A stretch of 64,000 nt of DNA, taken from NCBI RefSeq assembly GCF_036320965.1, contig NC_092231.1:30274199-30338198 (forward strand). The letters are read 5' to 3'. The position numbers were made by a program, and so were the translations under genes. This DNA is from Panulirus ornatus (lineage: Eukaryota; Arthropoda; Malacostraca; Decapoda; Palinuridae). Shown in pieces: positions 46,903 to 58,843 of this stretch. How positions within the stretch are numbered: the first letter of the stretch is position 1; each line of letters opens with the position of its first letter. The notes beneath the pieces were generated by a model. The model ran no database searches and was not told where the DNA came from. It saw only the letters and a list, made by a program, of their open reading frames with translations.

Positions 46903-49195
46903 GCGACGCGCGCGTGAGGTATCGCTAAGAAAAGACAACAAAGGCCACATTCGTTCACACTCAGTCTCTAGCTGTCATGTGCTATGCACCGAAACCACAG
47001 CTCCCTTTCCACATCCAGGCCCCACAAAGCTTTCCATGGTTTACCCCAGACGCTTCACATGCCCTGGTTCAATTCATTGACAGCATGTCTACCCCGATAT
47101 ACCACTTCGTTCCAATTCACTCTATTACTTGCACGCCTTTCACCCTCCTGTATGTTCAAGCCCCGATTGCTCAAGATCTTTTTCACTCCATCCTTCCACC
47201 TCCAATTTGGTCATAACTTCTCGTTTCCTTCACCTCTGACACATATATCCTCTTTGTCAATCTTTCCTCACTCATTCTCTCCGTGTGACCAAACCTTTTC
47301 AATACACCCTCTTCTGCTCTCTTAACCACACTCTTTTTATTACCACACATCTCTCTTACCCTTTCATTACTTACTCGATCAAACTACCTCACACCACATA
47401 TTGTCCTCAAACATCTCGTTTCTAACACATCTACCCTCCTCCGCACAACCCTGTCTATAATAGGTCCACGCCTCGCAACCATATAACATTGATGGAACCA
47501 CTATTCCTTCAAACATACCCATTTTTGCGTTGCGAGATAATATTCTCGCCTTCTACACATCCTTCAACGCTCCCAGAACCTTCGTCCACTCCCCCACCCT
47601 GTGACTCACTCCCGCTTCCATGGTTCCACTCGCTGTCAAATCCACTGCCACATATCTAAAACACCTAACTTTCTCTAGTTTTTCTCCATTGAAACTCTCC
47701 TTCCAATTGACTTGTCCCTCGACCCTACTGTACCTAATAACCTTGCTCTTATTCACATTTACTATCAGTTTTCTTTCACACGCTTTACCAAACTCAGTCA
47801 CCAGCTTCTGCAGTTTCTCACCCAAATCAGCCACCAGCGCTGTATCATCGACGAACAACAACTAACTCACTTCCCAAGCCCTCTCATTCACAACAGACTG
47901 CATACTTGCCCTTCTCTCCAAAACTCTTCCATTCACCTCCCTAACAACCCCATCCATAAACAAATTAAACATCCATGAAGACATCACGCACTCGTGCCGC
48001 AAACCAACATTCACTGGGAACCAGTCACTCTCCTCTCTTCCTACTCGTATATCTCACATACATTCTCCAAAGCAAACACCTGATCTACACATCCTCTACC
48101 ACTTCTGAAACCACACTGCGCTTCCCCAATCTGATGCTCTGTACATGCCTCACCCCTCTCAATCAATACCCTCCCATATAATTTCCCAGGAATACTCAAC
48201 AAACTTATACCTCTGTAATTTGAGCACTCACTTTTATCCCCTTTGCCTTTGTACATTTGGCAATATGTATACATGCCACCAGTCCTCAGCCACTTCACCA
48301 TGAGCCATACATACATCAAATATTTTTACCAACCAGTCAACAACACAGTCACCCCCCTTCTTTAATAAATTCCACTGCAATGCCATCCAAACCCGCTGCC
48401 TCGCCCGCTCTCATCTTCCGCAAAGTTTTCACTACCTCTTCTCCGTTTACCAAATCATTCTCCCTAACCCTTTCACTTCGCACACCACCGCGACCAAAGC
48501 ACCCTATATCTGCCACTCCATCATCCAGCACATTTAACAAACCTTGAAAATACTCACTCCATCTCCTTGTCACATCACTACTTGTTATTACCTCCCCATC
48601 ATCCCCCTTCACTGATTTTCCCATTTGTTCTCTTATCTTATACACTTTATTAACCTCTTTCCAAAACATCTTTTTATTCCCCCTAAAATTTAATGCTACT
48701 CTCTCACCCCAACTTTCATTTGCCCTCTTTTTCACCTCTTGCACCTTTGTCTTAGCCTCCTGCCTCTTTCTTTTATACATCTCCCAGTTATTTGCACTAT
48801 TTCCCTGCAAAAATCGTCCAAATGCCTCTATCTTCTCTTTCACTAATAATCTTCCTTCTTCATCCCACAACTTGCTACCCTTCCCAATCTGCCCACCTCC
48901 CACGCTTCTCATGCCACAAGCATCTTTTGCGCAAGCCATCACTGCTTCCCTAAATACATTCCGTTTCTCCCCCACTCCCCTTACGTCCTTTGCTCTCACC
49001 TTTTTTTCCACTCTGCTCTTAGTCTCTCTTAGTACTTCCTCACACAAGTCTCCTTCCCAAGCTCACTTACTCTCACCACTCTCTTCACCCCAAGATTCTC
49101 TCTTCTTTTCTGAAAACCTCTACAAATCTTCACCTTCGACTCCACAAGATAATGATCAGACATCCCTCCAGTTGCACCTTTTAGTACATTAACAC
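46903..49195 (-). mobile_element. LINE-A, old subfamily, decayed, 5'-truncated
   Basis: On the minus strand it runs from the endonuclease end ([20 protein letters not shown] near 49180) to the 3' UTR at 46903. Open pieces: 48349-49047 (linker to FIKEGG), 48041-48319 (RT N-terminus), 47553-47861 (VDDTALVADLGEK in place of FADD). About 0.2 kb is missing around the AFMDLEKAYD motif near 48050. It is in a tail-to-tail position with 44706-46902. Confidence 0.9.

Positions 49196-49250
<55 letters not shown>
49196..49250. repeat. (TA)n tract
   Basis: About 27 TA units between the truncated 5' end of one antisense LINE-A and the poly(T) of the next. Confidence 0.95.
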
Positions 49251-49259
<9 letters not shown>

Positions 49260-50306
49260 TTTGTCGCTGTCTCCCGCGCTTGCGAAGTAGCGCAAGGAAA
49301 CAGACGAAAGAAATGGCCCAACCACCCCCCCCCCATACACATGTATATACATACGTCCACACACGCAAATATACATACCTACACAGCTTTCCATGGTTTA
49401 CCCCAGACGCTTCACATGGCTTGATTCAATCCACTGACAGCACGTCAACCCCGGTATACCACATCGCTCCAATTCATTCTATTCCTTGCCCTCCTTTCAC
49501 CCTCATGCATGTTCAGGCCCCGATCACACAAAATCTTTTTCACTCCATCTTTCCACCTCCAATTTGGTCTCCCTCTTCTCCTCGTTCCCTCCACCTCCGA
49601 CACATATATCCTCTTGGTCAATCTTTCCTCACTCATTCTCTCCATGTGCCCAAACCATTTCAAAACACCCTCTTCTGCTCTCTCAACCACGCTCTTTTTA
49701 TTTCCACACATCTCTCTTACCCTTACGTTACTTACTCGATCAAACCACCTCACACCACACATTGTCCTCAAACATCTCATTTCCAGCACATCCATCCTCC
49801 TGCGCACAACTCTATCTATAGCCCACGCCTCGCAACCATACAACATTGTTGGAACCACTATTCCTTCAAACATACCCATTTTTGCTTTCCGAGATAATGT
49901 TCTCGACTTCCACACATTCTTCAAGGCTCCCAGAATTTTCGCCCCCTCCCCCACCCTATGATCCACTTCCGCTTCCATGGTTCCATCCGCTGCCAGATCC
50001 ACTCCCAGATATCTAAAACACTTCACTTCCTCCAGTTTTTCTCCATTCAAACTCACCTCCCAATTGACTTGACCCTCAACCCTACTGTACCTAATAACCT
50101 TGCTCTTATTCACATTTACTCTTAACTTTCTTCTTTCACACACTTTACCAAACTCAGTCACCAGCTTCTGCAGTTTTTCACATGAATCAGCCACCAGCGC
50201 TATATCATCAGCGAACAACAACTGACACACTTCCCAAGCTCTCTCATCCCCAACAGATTTCATACTTGCCCCTCTTTCCAAAACTCTTGCATTCACCTCC
50301 CTAACA
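49251..50306 (-). mobile_element. LINE-A, 5'-truncated, young; open ORF
   Basis: On the minus strand it starts at VNARVLERGASMKSVGDERA and has an open frame (49445-50296, 283 codons) to the normal stop, then the short 3' UTR and poly(A). FADDIALVADS is present. It is flanked by TA-rich tracts on both sides. Confidence 0.93.
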
Positions 50307-50329
50307 ATAATATATATGTATATATAATA

Positions 50330-51664
50330 TTTTATTTTATTCTTGCTTTGTCGCTGTCTCCTGCGTTAGCGAGGTAGCGTAAGGAAACAGACGAAAGAAT
50401 GGCCCAACCCACCCACATACACATGTATATACATACACGTCCACACACGCAAATATACATACCTATACATCTCAATGTACACATATATATACACACACAG
50501 ACATATACATATATACACATGTACATAATTCATACTGTCTGTCTTTATTTATTCCCATCGCCACCCCGCCACATATGGAATAACAACCCCCTCCCCCCCT
50601 CATGTGTGCGAGGTAGCGCTAGGAAAAGACAACAAAGGCCACATTCGTTCACACTCACTCTCTATCTGTCATGTAATAATGCACCGAAACCACAGCTCCC
50701 TCTCCACATCCAGGCCCCTCAGAACTTTCCATGGTTTACCCCAGACGCTTCAGATGCCCTGGTACAATCCATTGACAGCACGTCGCCCCAAGTATACCAC
50801 ATCGTTGCAATTCACTTTATTCCTTGCACGCCTTTCACCCTTCTGCATGTTCAGGCGCAGATCACTCAAAATCTTTTTCAGTCCATCTTTCCACCTCCAA
50901 TTTGGTCTCCCACTTCTCGTTCCCTCCACCTCTGACACATATATCCTCTTGGTCAATCTTTCCTCACTCATTCTCTCCATGTGACCAAACCATTTCAAAA
51001 CACCCTCTTCTGCTCTCTCAACCACACTCTTTTTATTTCCACACATCTCTCTTACCCTTACATTACTTACTCGATCAAACCACCTCACACCACACATTGT
51101 CCTCAAACATCTCATTTCCAGCACATCCACCCTCCTGCGCACAACTCTATCCATAGCCCTCGCCTCGCAACTATACAACATTGTTGGAACCACTATTCCT
51201 TCAAACATACCCATTTTTGCTTTCGGAGATAATGTTCTCGACTTCCACACATTCTTCAAGGCTCCCAGAATTTTCGCCCCCTCCCCCACCCTATGATTCA
51301 CTTCCGCTTCCATGGTTCCATCCGCTGCCAGATCCACTCCCAGATATCTAAAACACTTTACTTCCATTCAAACTTACCTCCCAATTGACTTGACCCTCAA
51401 CCCTACTGTACCTAATAACCTTGCTCTTATTCACATTTACTCTTAACTTTCTTCTTTCACACACTTTACCAAACTCAGTCACCAGCTTCTTCAGTTTCTC
51501 ACATGAATCAACCACCAGCGCTGTATCATCAGCGAACAACAACTGACTCACTTCCCAAGCTCTCTCATCCACAACAGACTGCACTTGCCCCTCTTTCCAA
51601 AACTCTTGCATTCACCTCCGTAACAACCCCATCCATAAACAAATTAAACAACCATGGAGACATC
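50330..51664 (-). mobile_element. LINE-A, 5'-truncated, long 3' UTR, moderately preserved
   Basis: On the minus strand it begins near the MSPWLFNLFMDGVV motif and ends with the long 3' UTR. The ORF is broken by a 14-bp deletion near 51363 (between SLNG and EVKCFRYLG) and by small differences near 51590. Its coding sequence is close to the young copies although it carries the long UTR, so it may be an intermediate. Confidence 0.9.
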
Positions 51665-51690
51665 ACATATATATATATATATATATTTAT
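51665..51690. repeat. (TA)n tract
   Basis: A short TA tract between the truncated 5' end of the copy at 50330-51664 and the tail of the next antisense copy. Confidence 0.9.
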
Positions 51691-54600
51691 ATTATTTTTA
51701 TTATACTTTGTCGCTGTCTCCCGCGTTTGCGAGGTAGCGCAAGGAAACAGACGAAAGAAATGGCCCAACCCCCCCCCCCCCCATACACATGTATATACAT
51801 ACGTCCACACACGCAAATATGCATACCTACACAGCTTTCCATGGTTTACCCCAGACGCTTCACATGCCTTGATTCAATCCACTGACAGCACGTCAACCCC
51901 GGTATACCACATCGCTCCAATTCACCCTATTCCTTGCCCTCCTTTCACCCTCCTGCATGTTCAGGCCCCGATCACACAAAATCTTTTTCACTCCATCTTT
52001 CCACCTCCAATTTGGTCTCCCTCTTCTCCTCGTTCCCTCCACCTTCGACACATATATCCTCTTGGTCAATCTTTCCTCACTCATTCTCTCCATGTGCCCA
52101 AACCACTTCAAAACACCCTCTTCTGCTCTCTCAACCACGCTCTTTTTATTTCCACACATCTCTCTTACCCTTACGTTACTCACTCGATCAAACCACCTCA
52201 CACCACACATTGTCCTCAAACATCTCATTTCCAGCACATCCATCCTCCTGCGCACAACTCTATCCATAGCCCACGCCTCGCAACCATACAACATTGTTGG
52301 AACCACTATTCCTTCAAACATACCCATTTTTGCTTTCCGAGATAATGTTCTCGACTTCCACACATTCTTCAAGGCCCCCAGAATTTTCGCCCCCTCCCCC
52401 ACCCTATGATCCACTTCCGCTTCCATGGTTCCATCCGCTGCCAGATCCACTCCCAGATATCTAAAACACTTCACTTCCTCCAGTTTTTCTCCATTCAAAC
52501 TCACCTCCCAATTGACTTGACCCTCAACCCTACTGTACCTAATAACCTTGCTCTTATTCACATTTACTCTTAACTTTCTTCTTCCACACACTTTACCAAA
52601 CTCAGTCACCAGCTTCTGCAGTTCTCACATGAATCAGCCACCAGCGCTGTATCATCAGCGAACAACAACTGACTCACTTCCCAAGCTCTCTCATCCCCAA
52701 CAGACTTCATACTTGCCCCTCTTTCCAAAACTCTTGCATTTACCTCCCTAACAACCCCATCCATAAACAAATTAAACAACCATGGAGACATCACACACCC
52801 CTGCCGCAAACCTACATTCACTGAGAACCAATCACTTTCCTCTCTTCCTACACGTACACATGCCTTACATCCTCGATAAAAACTTTTCACTGCTTCTAAC
52901 AACTTTCCTCCCACACCATATATTCTTAATACCTTCCACAGAGCATCTCTATCAACTCTATCATATGCCTTCTCCAGATCCATAAATGCTACATACAAAT
53001 CCATTTGCTTTTCTAAGTATTTCTCACATACATTCTTCAAAGCAAACACCTGATCCACACATCCTCTACCACTTCTGAAACCACACTGCTCTTCCCCAAT
53101 CTGATGCTCTGTACATGCCTTCACCCTCTCAATCAATACCCTCCCATATAATTTACCAGGAATACTCAACAAACTTATACCTCTGTAATTTGAGCACTCA
53201 CTCTTATCCCCTTTGCCTTTGTACAATGGCACTATGCACGCATTCCGCCAATCCTCAGGCACCTCACCATGAGTCATACATACATTAAATAACCTTACCA
53301 ACCAGTCAACAATACAGTCACCCCCTTTTTTAATAAATTCCACTGCAATACCATCCAAACCTGCTGCCTTGCCGGCTTTCATCTTCCGCAAAACTTTCAC
53401 TACCTCTTCTCTGTTTACCAAATCATTTTCCCTAACCCTCTCACTTTGCACACCACCTCGACCAAAACACCCTATATCTGCCACTCTATCATCAAACACA
53501 TTCAACAAACCTTCAAAATACTCACTCCATCTCCTTCTCACATCACCACTACTTGTTATCACCTCCCCATTTGCGCCCTTCACTGAAGTTCCCATTTGCT
53601 CCCTTGTCTTACGCACTTTATTTACCTTCTTCCAGAACATCTTTTTATTCTCCCTAAAATTTAATGATACTCTCTCACCCCAACTCTCATTTGCCCTTTT
53701 TTTTCACCTCTTGCACCTTTCTCTTGACCTCCTGTCTCTTTCTTTTATACATCTCCCACTCAATTGCATTTTTTCCCTGCAAAAATCGTCCAAATGCCTC
53801 TCTCTTCTCTTTCACTAATACTCTTACTTCTTCATCCCACCACTCACTACCCTTTCTAATCAACCCACCTCCCACTCTTCTCATGCCACAAGCATCTTTT
53901 GCGCAATCCATCACTGATTCCCTAAATACATCCCATTCCTCCCCCACTCCCCTTACTTCCATTGTTCTCACCTTTTTCCATTCTGTACTCAGTCTCTCCT
54001 GGTACTTCCTCACACAGGTCTCCTTCCCAAGCTCACTTACTCTCACCACCCTCTTCACCCCAACATTCACTCTTCTTTTCTGAAAACCCATACAAATCTT
54101 CACCTTAGCCTCCACAAGATAATGATCAGACATCCCTCCAGTTGCACCTCTCAGCACATTAACATCCAAAAGTCTCTCTTTCGCACGCCTGTCAATTAAC
54201 ACGTAATCCAATAACGCTCTCTGGCCATCTCTCCTACTTACATAAGTATACTTATGTATATCTCGCTTTTTAAACCAGGTATTCCCAATCATCAGTCCTT
54301 TTTCAGCACATAAATCTACAAGCTCTTCACCATTTCCATTTACAACACTGAACACCCCATGTATACCAATTATTCCCTCAACTGCCACACTACTCACCTT
54401 TGCATTCAAATCACCCATCACTATAACCCGGTCTCGTGCATCAAAACCACTAACACACTCATTCAGCTGCTCCCAAAACACTTGCCTCTCATGATCTTTC
54501 TTCTTATGCCCAGGTGCATATGCACCAATAATCACCCACCTCTCTCCATCAACTTTCAGTTTTACCCATATTAATCGAGAATTTACTTTCTTACATTCTA

Positions 54601-54923
54601 TCACATACTCCCACAACTCCTGTTTCAGGAGTATTGCTACTCCTTCCCTTGCTCTTGTCCTCTCACTAACCCCTGACTTTACTCCCCAGACATTCCCAAA
54701 CCACTCTTCCCCTTTACCCTTGAGCTTCGTTTCACTCAGAGCCAAAACATCCAGGTTCCTTTCCTCAAACATACTACCTATCTCTCCTTTTTTCACATCT
54801 TGGTTACATCCACACACATTTAGGCACCCCACTCTGAGCCTTCGAGGAGGATGAGCACTCCCCGCGTGACTCCTTCTTCTGTTTCCCATTTTAGAAAGTT
54901 AATACAAGGAGGGGAGGATTTCT
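51691..54923 (-). mobile_element. LINE-A, best-preserved near full-length copy
   Basis: On the minus strand it includes about 35 bp of the 5' UTR (ccagaaatcctcccctcctt), the ATG at 54889, the entire ORF, the short 3' UTR and an A/T-rich tail. The rest of the 5' UTR is replaced by a SINE in the opposite orientation starting at 54924. About 3.2 kb, a normal size for a one-ORF LINE of this type. Confidence 0.93.
51893..54889 (-). pseudogene. LINE-A ORF, ~998 codons, two single-base indels
   Basis: Order of domains: endonuclease, roughly residues 20-230 ([64 protein letters not shown]); a basic linker, 230-420 ([19 protein letters not shown]); RT, about 420-780 ([73 protein letters not shown]); and a C-terminal region ([24 protein letters not shown]). 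One base is inserted in a T run near 53697 and one is lost near 52622, giving three open pieces (53687-54889, 52606-53640, 51893-52609). All catalytic motifs are present. Family placement as RTE-like is inferred. Confidence 0.9.
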
Positions 54924-55151
54924 GGGGATAGGGGAGAAAGAATACTTCCCACGTATTTCCTGCGTGTCGTAGAAGGCGACAAAAAGGGAAGGGAGCGCGG
55001 GGCTGGAAATCCTTCCCTCTCTTTTTTTTTTTTCTCTCTCTCCAAAGGAAGGAACAGAGAAGGGGGCTGGATGAGGATGTTTCCTCAGAGGCCCAGTCCT
55101 CTGTTCTTAACGCTACCTCGCTGACGCGGGAAAGGGCGAATAGTATGAAAG

Positions 55152-55153
<2 letters not shown>
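54924..55153 (+). mobile_element. SINE (non-autonomous partner of LINE-A)
   Basis: It starts GGGGATAGGGGAGAAAG, contains the block gtcgtagaaggcgac, a T-rich stretch with CT units, then gttcttaacgctacctcgc and a GAAAGAAA-type end followed by (TA)n. The first ~100 bp match the LINE-A 5' UTR (22040-22137, minus strand). The last ~50 bp resemble the LINE-A tail (cgctacctcgc...gcggga...). No convincing tRNA-type A and B boxes were found at normal spacing. Confidence 0.75.

Positions 55154-55190
<37 letters not shown>
55154..55190. repeat. (TA)n tract at the SINE tail
   Basis: About 18 TA units directly after the SINE 3' end. Confidence 0.9.
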
Positions 55191-55193
<3 letters not shown>

Positions 55194-55741
55194 GACACAA
55201 GGAAGACACACTAACAGTGCACAGGAGATGGTAAGGCCCTACACCATACCTGCCACTTGTTAGAGGAAGGAGTAACACAGTGTCTCTCAGAAGTAACAGG
55301 TGTTCGCCACAGATCATCCATGTGAACAAATCTCACACCGGAAAACTTCAGAAGGTACTGCATATATATCTCATCTCTATAGTCCCTTTATCGGTACAGT
55401 TTATTTGATACTTCTCACACATATGTCGTAGGAGACGTGTCTATTTAAGTATTGATGGAGCGGCTATAAGTACTTAAGTGAGACGTTCACATCCTGACTC
55501 ATATTAAGTGACTAATTCTCATATAAAGTGTATAATGACTTACAAACCACAGTTATTCCATTCCAATATTGACCATACTAAACAGACAGTGACACCGAGG
55601 AAAGCAAATCATGGTGTGTGGTGTATATTGTGTGAGCAGTGATGGAAATGAACGGTTTTTTGTTATGTTAAATCACATAACTTTCGAGCCACTGCCGTTC
55701 ATGCATCAAGAAACAAACTGAAAGCATGTATGTTGTATGGT

Positions 55742-55782
<41 letters not shown>

Positions 55783-56370
55783 CAGTGTGCATGTGTTCAG
55801 TGGAGCGAGTGACAGTGTGATGGTTGTGTGGGAGTCGGTCGTCGTACAGGGCACGATGGCTCTCGTGTAAGCCACCGTCATGGCTCACATGTATGTGTAG
55901 TGAGGGGGGATGGATGTGGCCTTAACACCTGAGCTGGTCAAACGTTGTCGTATGGTGGAGCTGGCGTGACGATGACGGACTTATTGTGTTTGGCAGTTGA
56001 TATGTATACAGCTCCAGACAACCAGTCACCATGACGGCCAAATATATACTGTACAATGAAAACATGTTTGGTCTCAAGATAACATGGGCGGGTGGTCAAG
56101 ATGATTCTTATGGTCTTTATAACATAATGCTGACTACCGTAACGAAACCTCGAGCATTAAAGGCTTCAAACCCCAAAAGCACCTTTTATGAAGTACATGA
56201 ACGCCATATATCAAGGTTGAGAGCATACATGGTTTGAGGATGGTCTTGAACACAGAAGGAGGTTCATATGTTCAGGATTATTACTGTGATGGTTACATCT
56301 TACCGCCGTGATGATTTTAATGACCTTGTTAGACGATAATCCTCAGTTATCATCTTATATAGTAACTTAT
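55191..56370. other. sequence downstream of the Ty3 pol end; LTR not identified
   Basis: It follows the stop codon of the minus-strand Ty3 polyprotein and would be expected to hold its 3' UTR and 3' LTR. I could not find a matching copy of it on the other side (61530-62850), so no LTR is called. It contains a (CA)n tract at 55744-55779. Confidence 0.4.
55744..55779. repeat. (CA)n microsatellite
   Basis: About 17 CA units in unassigned sequence. Confidence 0.95.
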
Positions 56371-56861
56371 TTACTTGGTTATAATGTAATCCTTAAATGT
56401 AACTGGAGGAAAATTTCCAGTTTGTTTGGACACATTATACTTGGTAGCTTCAGCTGGTGCACGAGTAACATCTGTGCAACGTGCGTACTCCTGTGTTGGT
56501 CGTGCCACACTCACATTTATCCTCTTTATGTGTGAGTGTGTCCCTACCTCTCTATCATCTCGTGTATCTCGTGTCATGTTGTCTTGTGGTCATCATCATT
56601 ATCTGATGATTCACAAGTCTTTTCCACCTGCTGATTATTGTCTTGGACAGTTCCAGAATGTACCATTACCTCATATGGTCTCTCCTCCAACTGCCTCTTC
56701 ACTGTTCCTTTCTGGCAGGCCTCGTCTCCCAGAGTACTTGGTTTTATCCTTACCTCGTCTCCTTCCTCTGCCACGTCTCCTTCTTCTGATGGGTTGATAT
56801 CTTTAGCTGTCTTATCATAGTACCACGTAGGCTTTAAATCCTTGAGTCTCGAGTGAGACAT
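56371..56861 (-). pseudogene. Ty3 integrase C-terminal region and polyprotein end
   Basis: Minus strand: YYDKTAKDINPSEEGDV and RIKPSTLGD, then KRQLEERPYEV, in the order of the C-terminal chromatin/DNA-binding part of Ty3 integrases. A stop at 56574 is followed, in another frame from 56577, by a stretch ending FPPVTFKDYIITK and a TAA at 56371. Such an RPP-FKDY end is usual for the polyprotein C-terminus. It has an additional acidic insertion (EEGDVAEEGDEV). Confidence 0.75.
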
Positions 56862-56970
56862 GTGATCCTTGAGGCTTTAAGAACTTTGATGGCCTAAGTA
56901 ACAATAGTCGTGTCCTGCTTCCGAGGATTCGTTGAGTTGGACACATTCCCACATCCTACAGTGTGTTTAG

Positions 56971-57042
56971 TCCATCGTGGCCAAGTATGGATGGTCCATC
57001 ATGGCCAAGTATGGATGGTCCATCATGGCCAAGTATGGATGG
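56971..57042. repeat. 24-bp triplication inside Ty3 integrase codons
   Basis: Three 24-bp units lie at 56971-56994, 56995-57018 and 57019-57042. On the minus strand each encodes the 8-mer HPYLAMMD or HPYLATMD. In relatives a single PYLALLD-type segment precedes the RNTP motif, so the repeat is an in-frame triplication of integrase codons. Confidence 0.85.
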
Positions 57043-57296
57043 TTCCCACTGGGCACCACAGCCCTCCCTATCTGACAGCAGTGTTGACGGCTGATTCAGC
57101 CATTCCATTCGACTGTGGAGACGTAGGACGACTTTCTTATGCTAACGATCATACCTGACTACAGTCTCACTACTCCTCACTGATACAGTGTGGTCCAGTG
57201 TCAGTGGTAAGCAGTGATGGAATCACGTGTCTGGCAAAGTGAGCTGTCAGTTTTGTGATGACTGCGCTAACCCGACACATCAACTTCCCCAAAGCT

Positions 57297-57495
57297 GATG
57301 AAACAGTCCACAGTCAGTGATGAAACAGTCCACCGTCAGTGATGAAACAGTCCACCGTCAGTGATGAAACAGTCCACAGTCAGTTATGAAACAGTCCACA
57401 GTCAGTGATAAAACAGTCCACAGTCAGTGATGAAACAGTTCACAGTCAGTGATGAAACAGTCCACCGTCAGTGATGAAACAGTTCACAATCAGTA
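57297..57495. repeat. 22-bp minisatellite, about 9 copies
   Basis: The unit is 22 bp, acagtccaccgtcagtgatgaa, with a few substitutions. It sits where the catalytic core of the Ty3 integrase should be, and no DDE core is readable around it. Confidence 0.95.
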
Positions 57496-57599
57496 AACAG
57501 CTCTCATTCCTCAGCTTAAAAACAAAACACCTACCCTCTCCCATGACGGTGGGTCTGCTCTCGTGGCACATCAGGGTTTCCTTGTGTTGGGTAATGCGT

Positions 57600-57822
57600 A
57601 ACCTAACCTAACCCTGGGTGTTGTGTGATCTCACCATTCACCCTGCACGTCTCGCAGTATTCTACACCTGTGTGAGTCTAGTGTATTGCTCTCTTGTCCT
57701 CGGCGCGCTAAGCGTGAGGCATGACTGTCTGTCTTGTCTCCTGTAAATATCAAACCATCTTGTGTTGAGAAGTCATCTCTTGAAGAGAAACATGGCAGTA
57801 TGTGGCTGGCTGAGGTGAGCAT
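57600..57822 (-). pseudogene. Ty3 integrase, N-terminal zinc-binding piece
   Basis: The minus-strand ORF 57822-57631 contains ASHILPCFSSRDDFSTQDGL followed by IFTGDK, as in the segment just before the HHCC domain of Ty3 integrases (Y-RDEL-QDGLI in relatives). It ends in SHRCRILRDVQGEW, corresponding to the CxxRAR...WPGM end. The first His/Cys ligands are not all clear. Downstream the frame resumes briefly (ADPPSWERVGV) and then runs into the 22-bp array. Confidence 0.65.
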
Positions 57823-58029
57823 CTTTGCTTTCCGGCCAGCCAGAGACGATGGTTCACCAGAGCAAAGAACATTGTCTCATCATTTGTTGTTGTTGATCAT
57901 TTCATCGCCTGCAGAAGCTCTGGTCTGATGGGTAGGGAAGATACCATGGTTATATTCTCAAATATTTTTCCTTCAGCCTCTTGTAAGTGTGTGTCGTTGA
58001 CCAAAGATATGCAGTGTGCGCCCCCCCCC

Positions 58030-58031
<2 letters not shown>

Positions 58032-58093
<62 letters not shown>

Positions 58094-58098
58094 ATCTC
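58032..58098. repeat. (CT)n microsatellite
   Basis: About 30 CT units after a C run, in the zone where RNase H of the Ty3 element would be expected. Confidence 0.95.
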
Positions 58099-58399
58099 TC
58101 GTGCGTACCTGGTCTCTGTGTAGGAGTTAATGCTCTTGTTGTTATAGAAGATGTTGATTGACCTCCCCACATCAACGTACCACCTAAGCAGCCAGTCATT
58201 TCTTCACTAAAAGCTAATATTGGAGACGATATCACCCGCTGCTTGACCTTGTGCCGAGCTTCCTCCTGTCCTCCCCCACAATATCATTGAACATCGTTAG
58301 TAGCAAGTTGATGGATGAGTTCCATTATATAGGATAACCTCGGTAAGATTCTTGTGCTATAGTTCACCATACCTGCTTATCTCTTGTCACATTTGGTGG

Positions 58400-58840
58400 A
58401 GTGTTCATATGCAAAGTGCGTGTTATCAGGATCAGGTTTCAAACCATATCTTACGTCCGAGAAAAGAAATCTCCGACTTCCTCAGTTCTGTTTTACAAGT
58501 GTTCAGTTTGATCCCATGTCTTCTTGCATCTCTCTTAACAGTTTACACACATTACCGCCGTGATCAGTAGTACCTGATTCACCAGATGTCTCCAGCACCA
58601 TAAACTAATATGTCATCAGCTATGCATGCAACGCCTCACAGACTCCTCCAGGGATGTAATCAGTCTCTGTGGGAAGATATCACTTCTCACAGATAAGCCA
58701 GATGGTGACCACAGCCTCCCGTACCTTCCCAGTGATGTGTGTAATGTAGTAAGAAGTTGAGTGATCATGTAGTACACAGCGTCAGGAACCAATGCTTAGA
58801 TTAAGCCTTGCGAGCAGTTGAGCCTTTATTATGTAAGCCA
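58400..58840 (-). pseudogene. Ty3 reverse transcriptase core
   Basis: The minus strand reads LLTTLHTSLGRYGRLWSPSG near 58760-58700, then SDIFP and CIADDILVYGAGD with the ADD at 58620-58612. After a small gap come RRHGIKLNTCKTELRKSEIS and FLGRK. These match the order of RT motifs B to E (SLLTT...PFGLS, the xxDD box, and the KC...FLG segment). Stop codons and frame shifts are present. Motif A lies where the 25-bp array now sits. Confidence 0.75.
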
Positions 58841-58843
58841 GTA

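Noticed and set aside
51714..51880. tRNA-like A and B boxes in the LINE-A tail (tagcgcaagg and gattcaatcc, antisense)
   Set aside because: The two motifs are about 140 bp apart, much more than in a pol III promoter, and the second lies next to the LINE-A stop codon.
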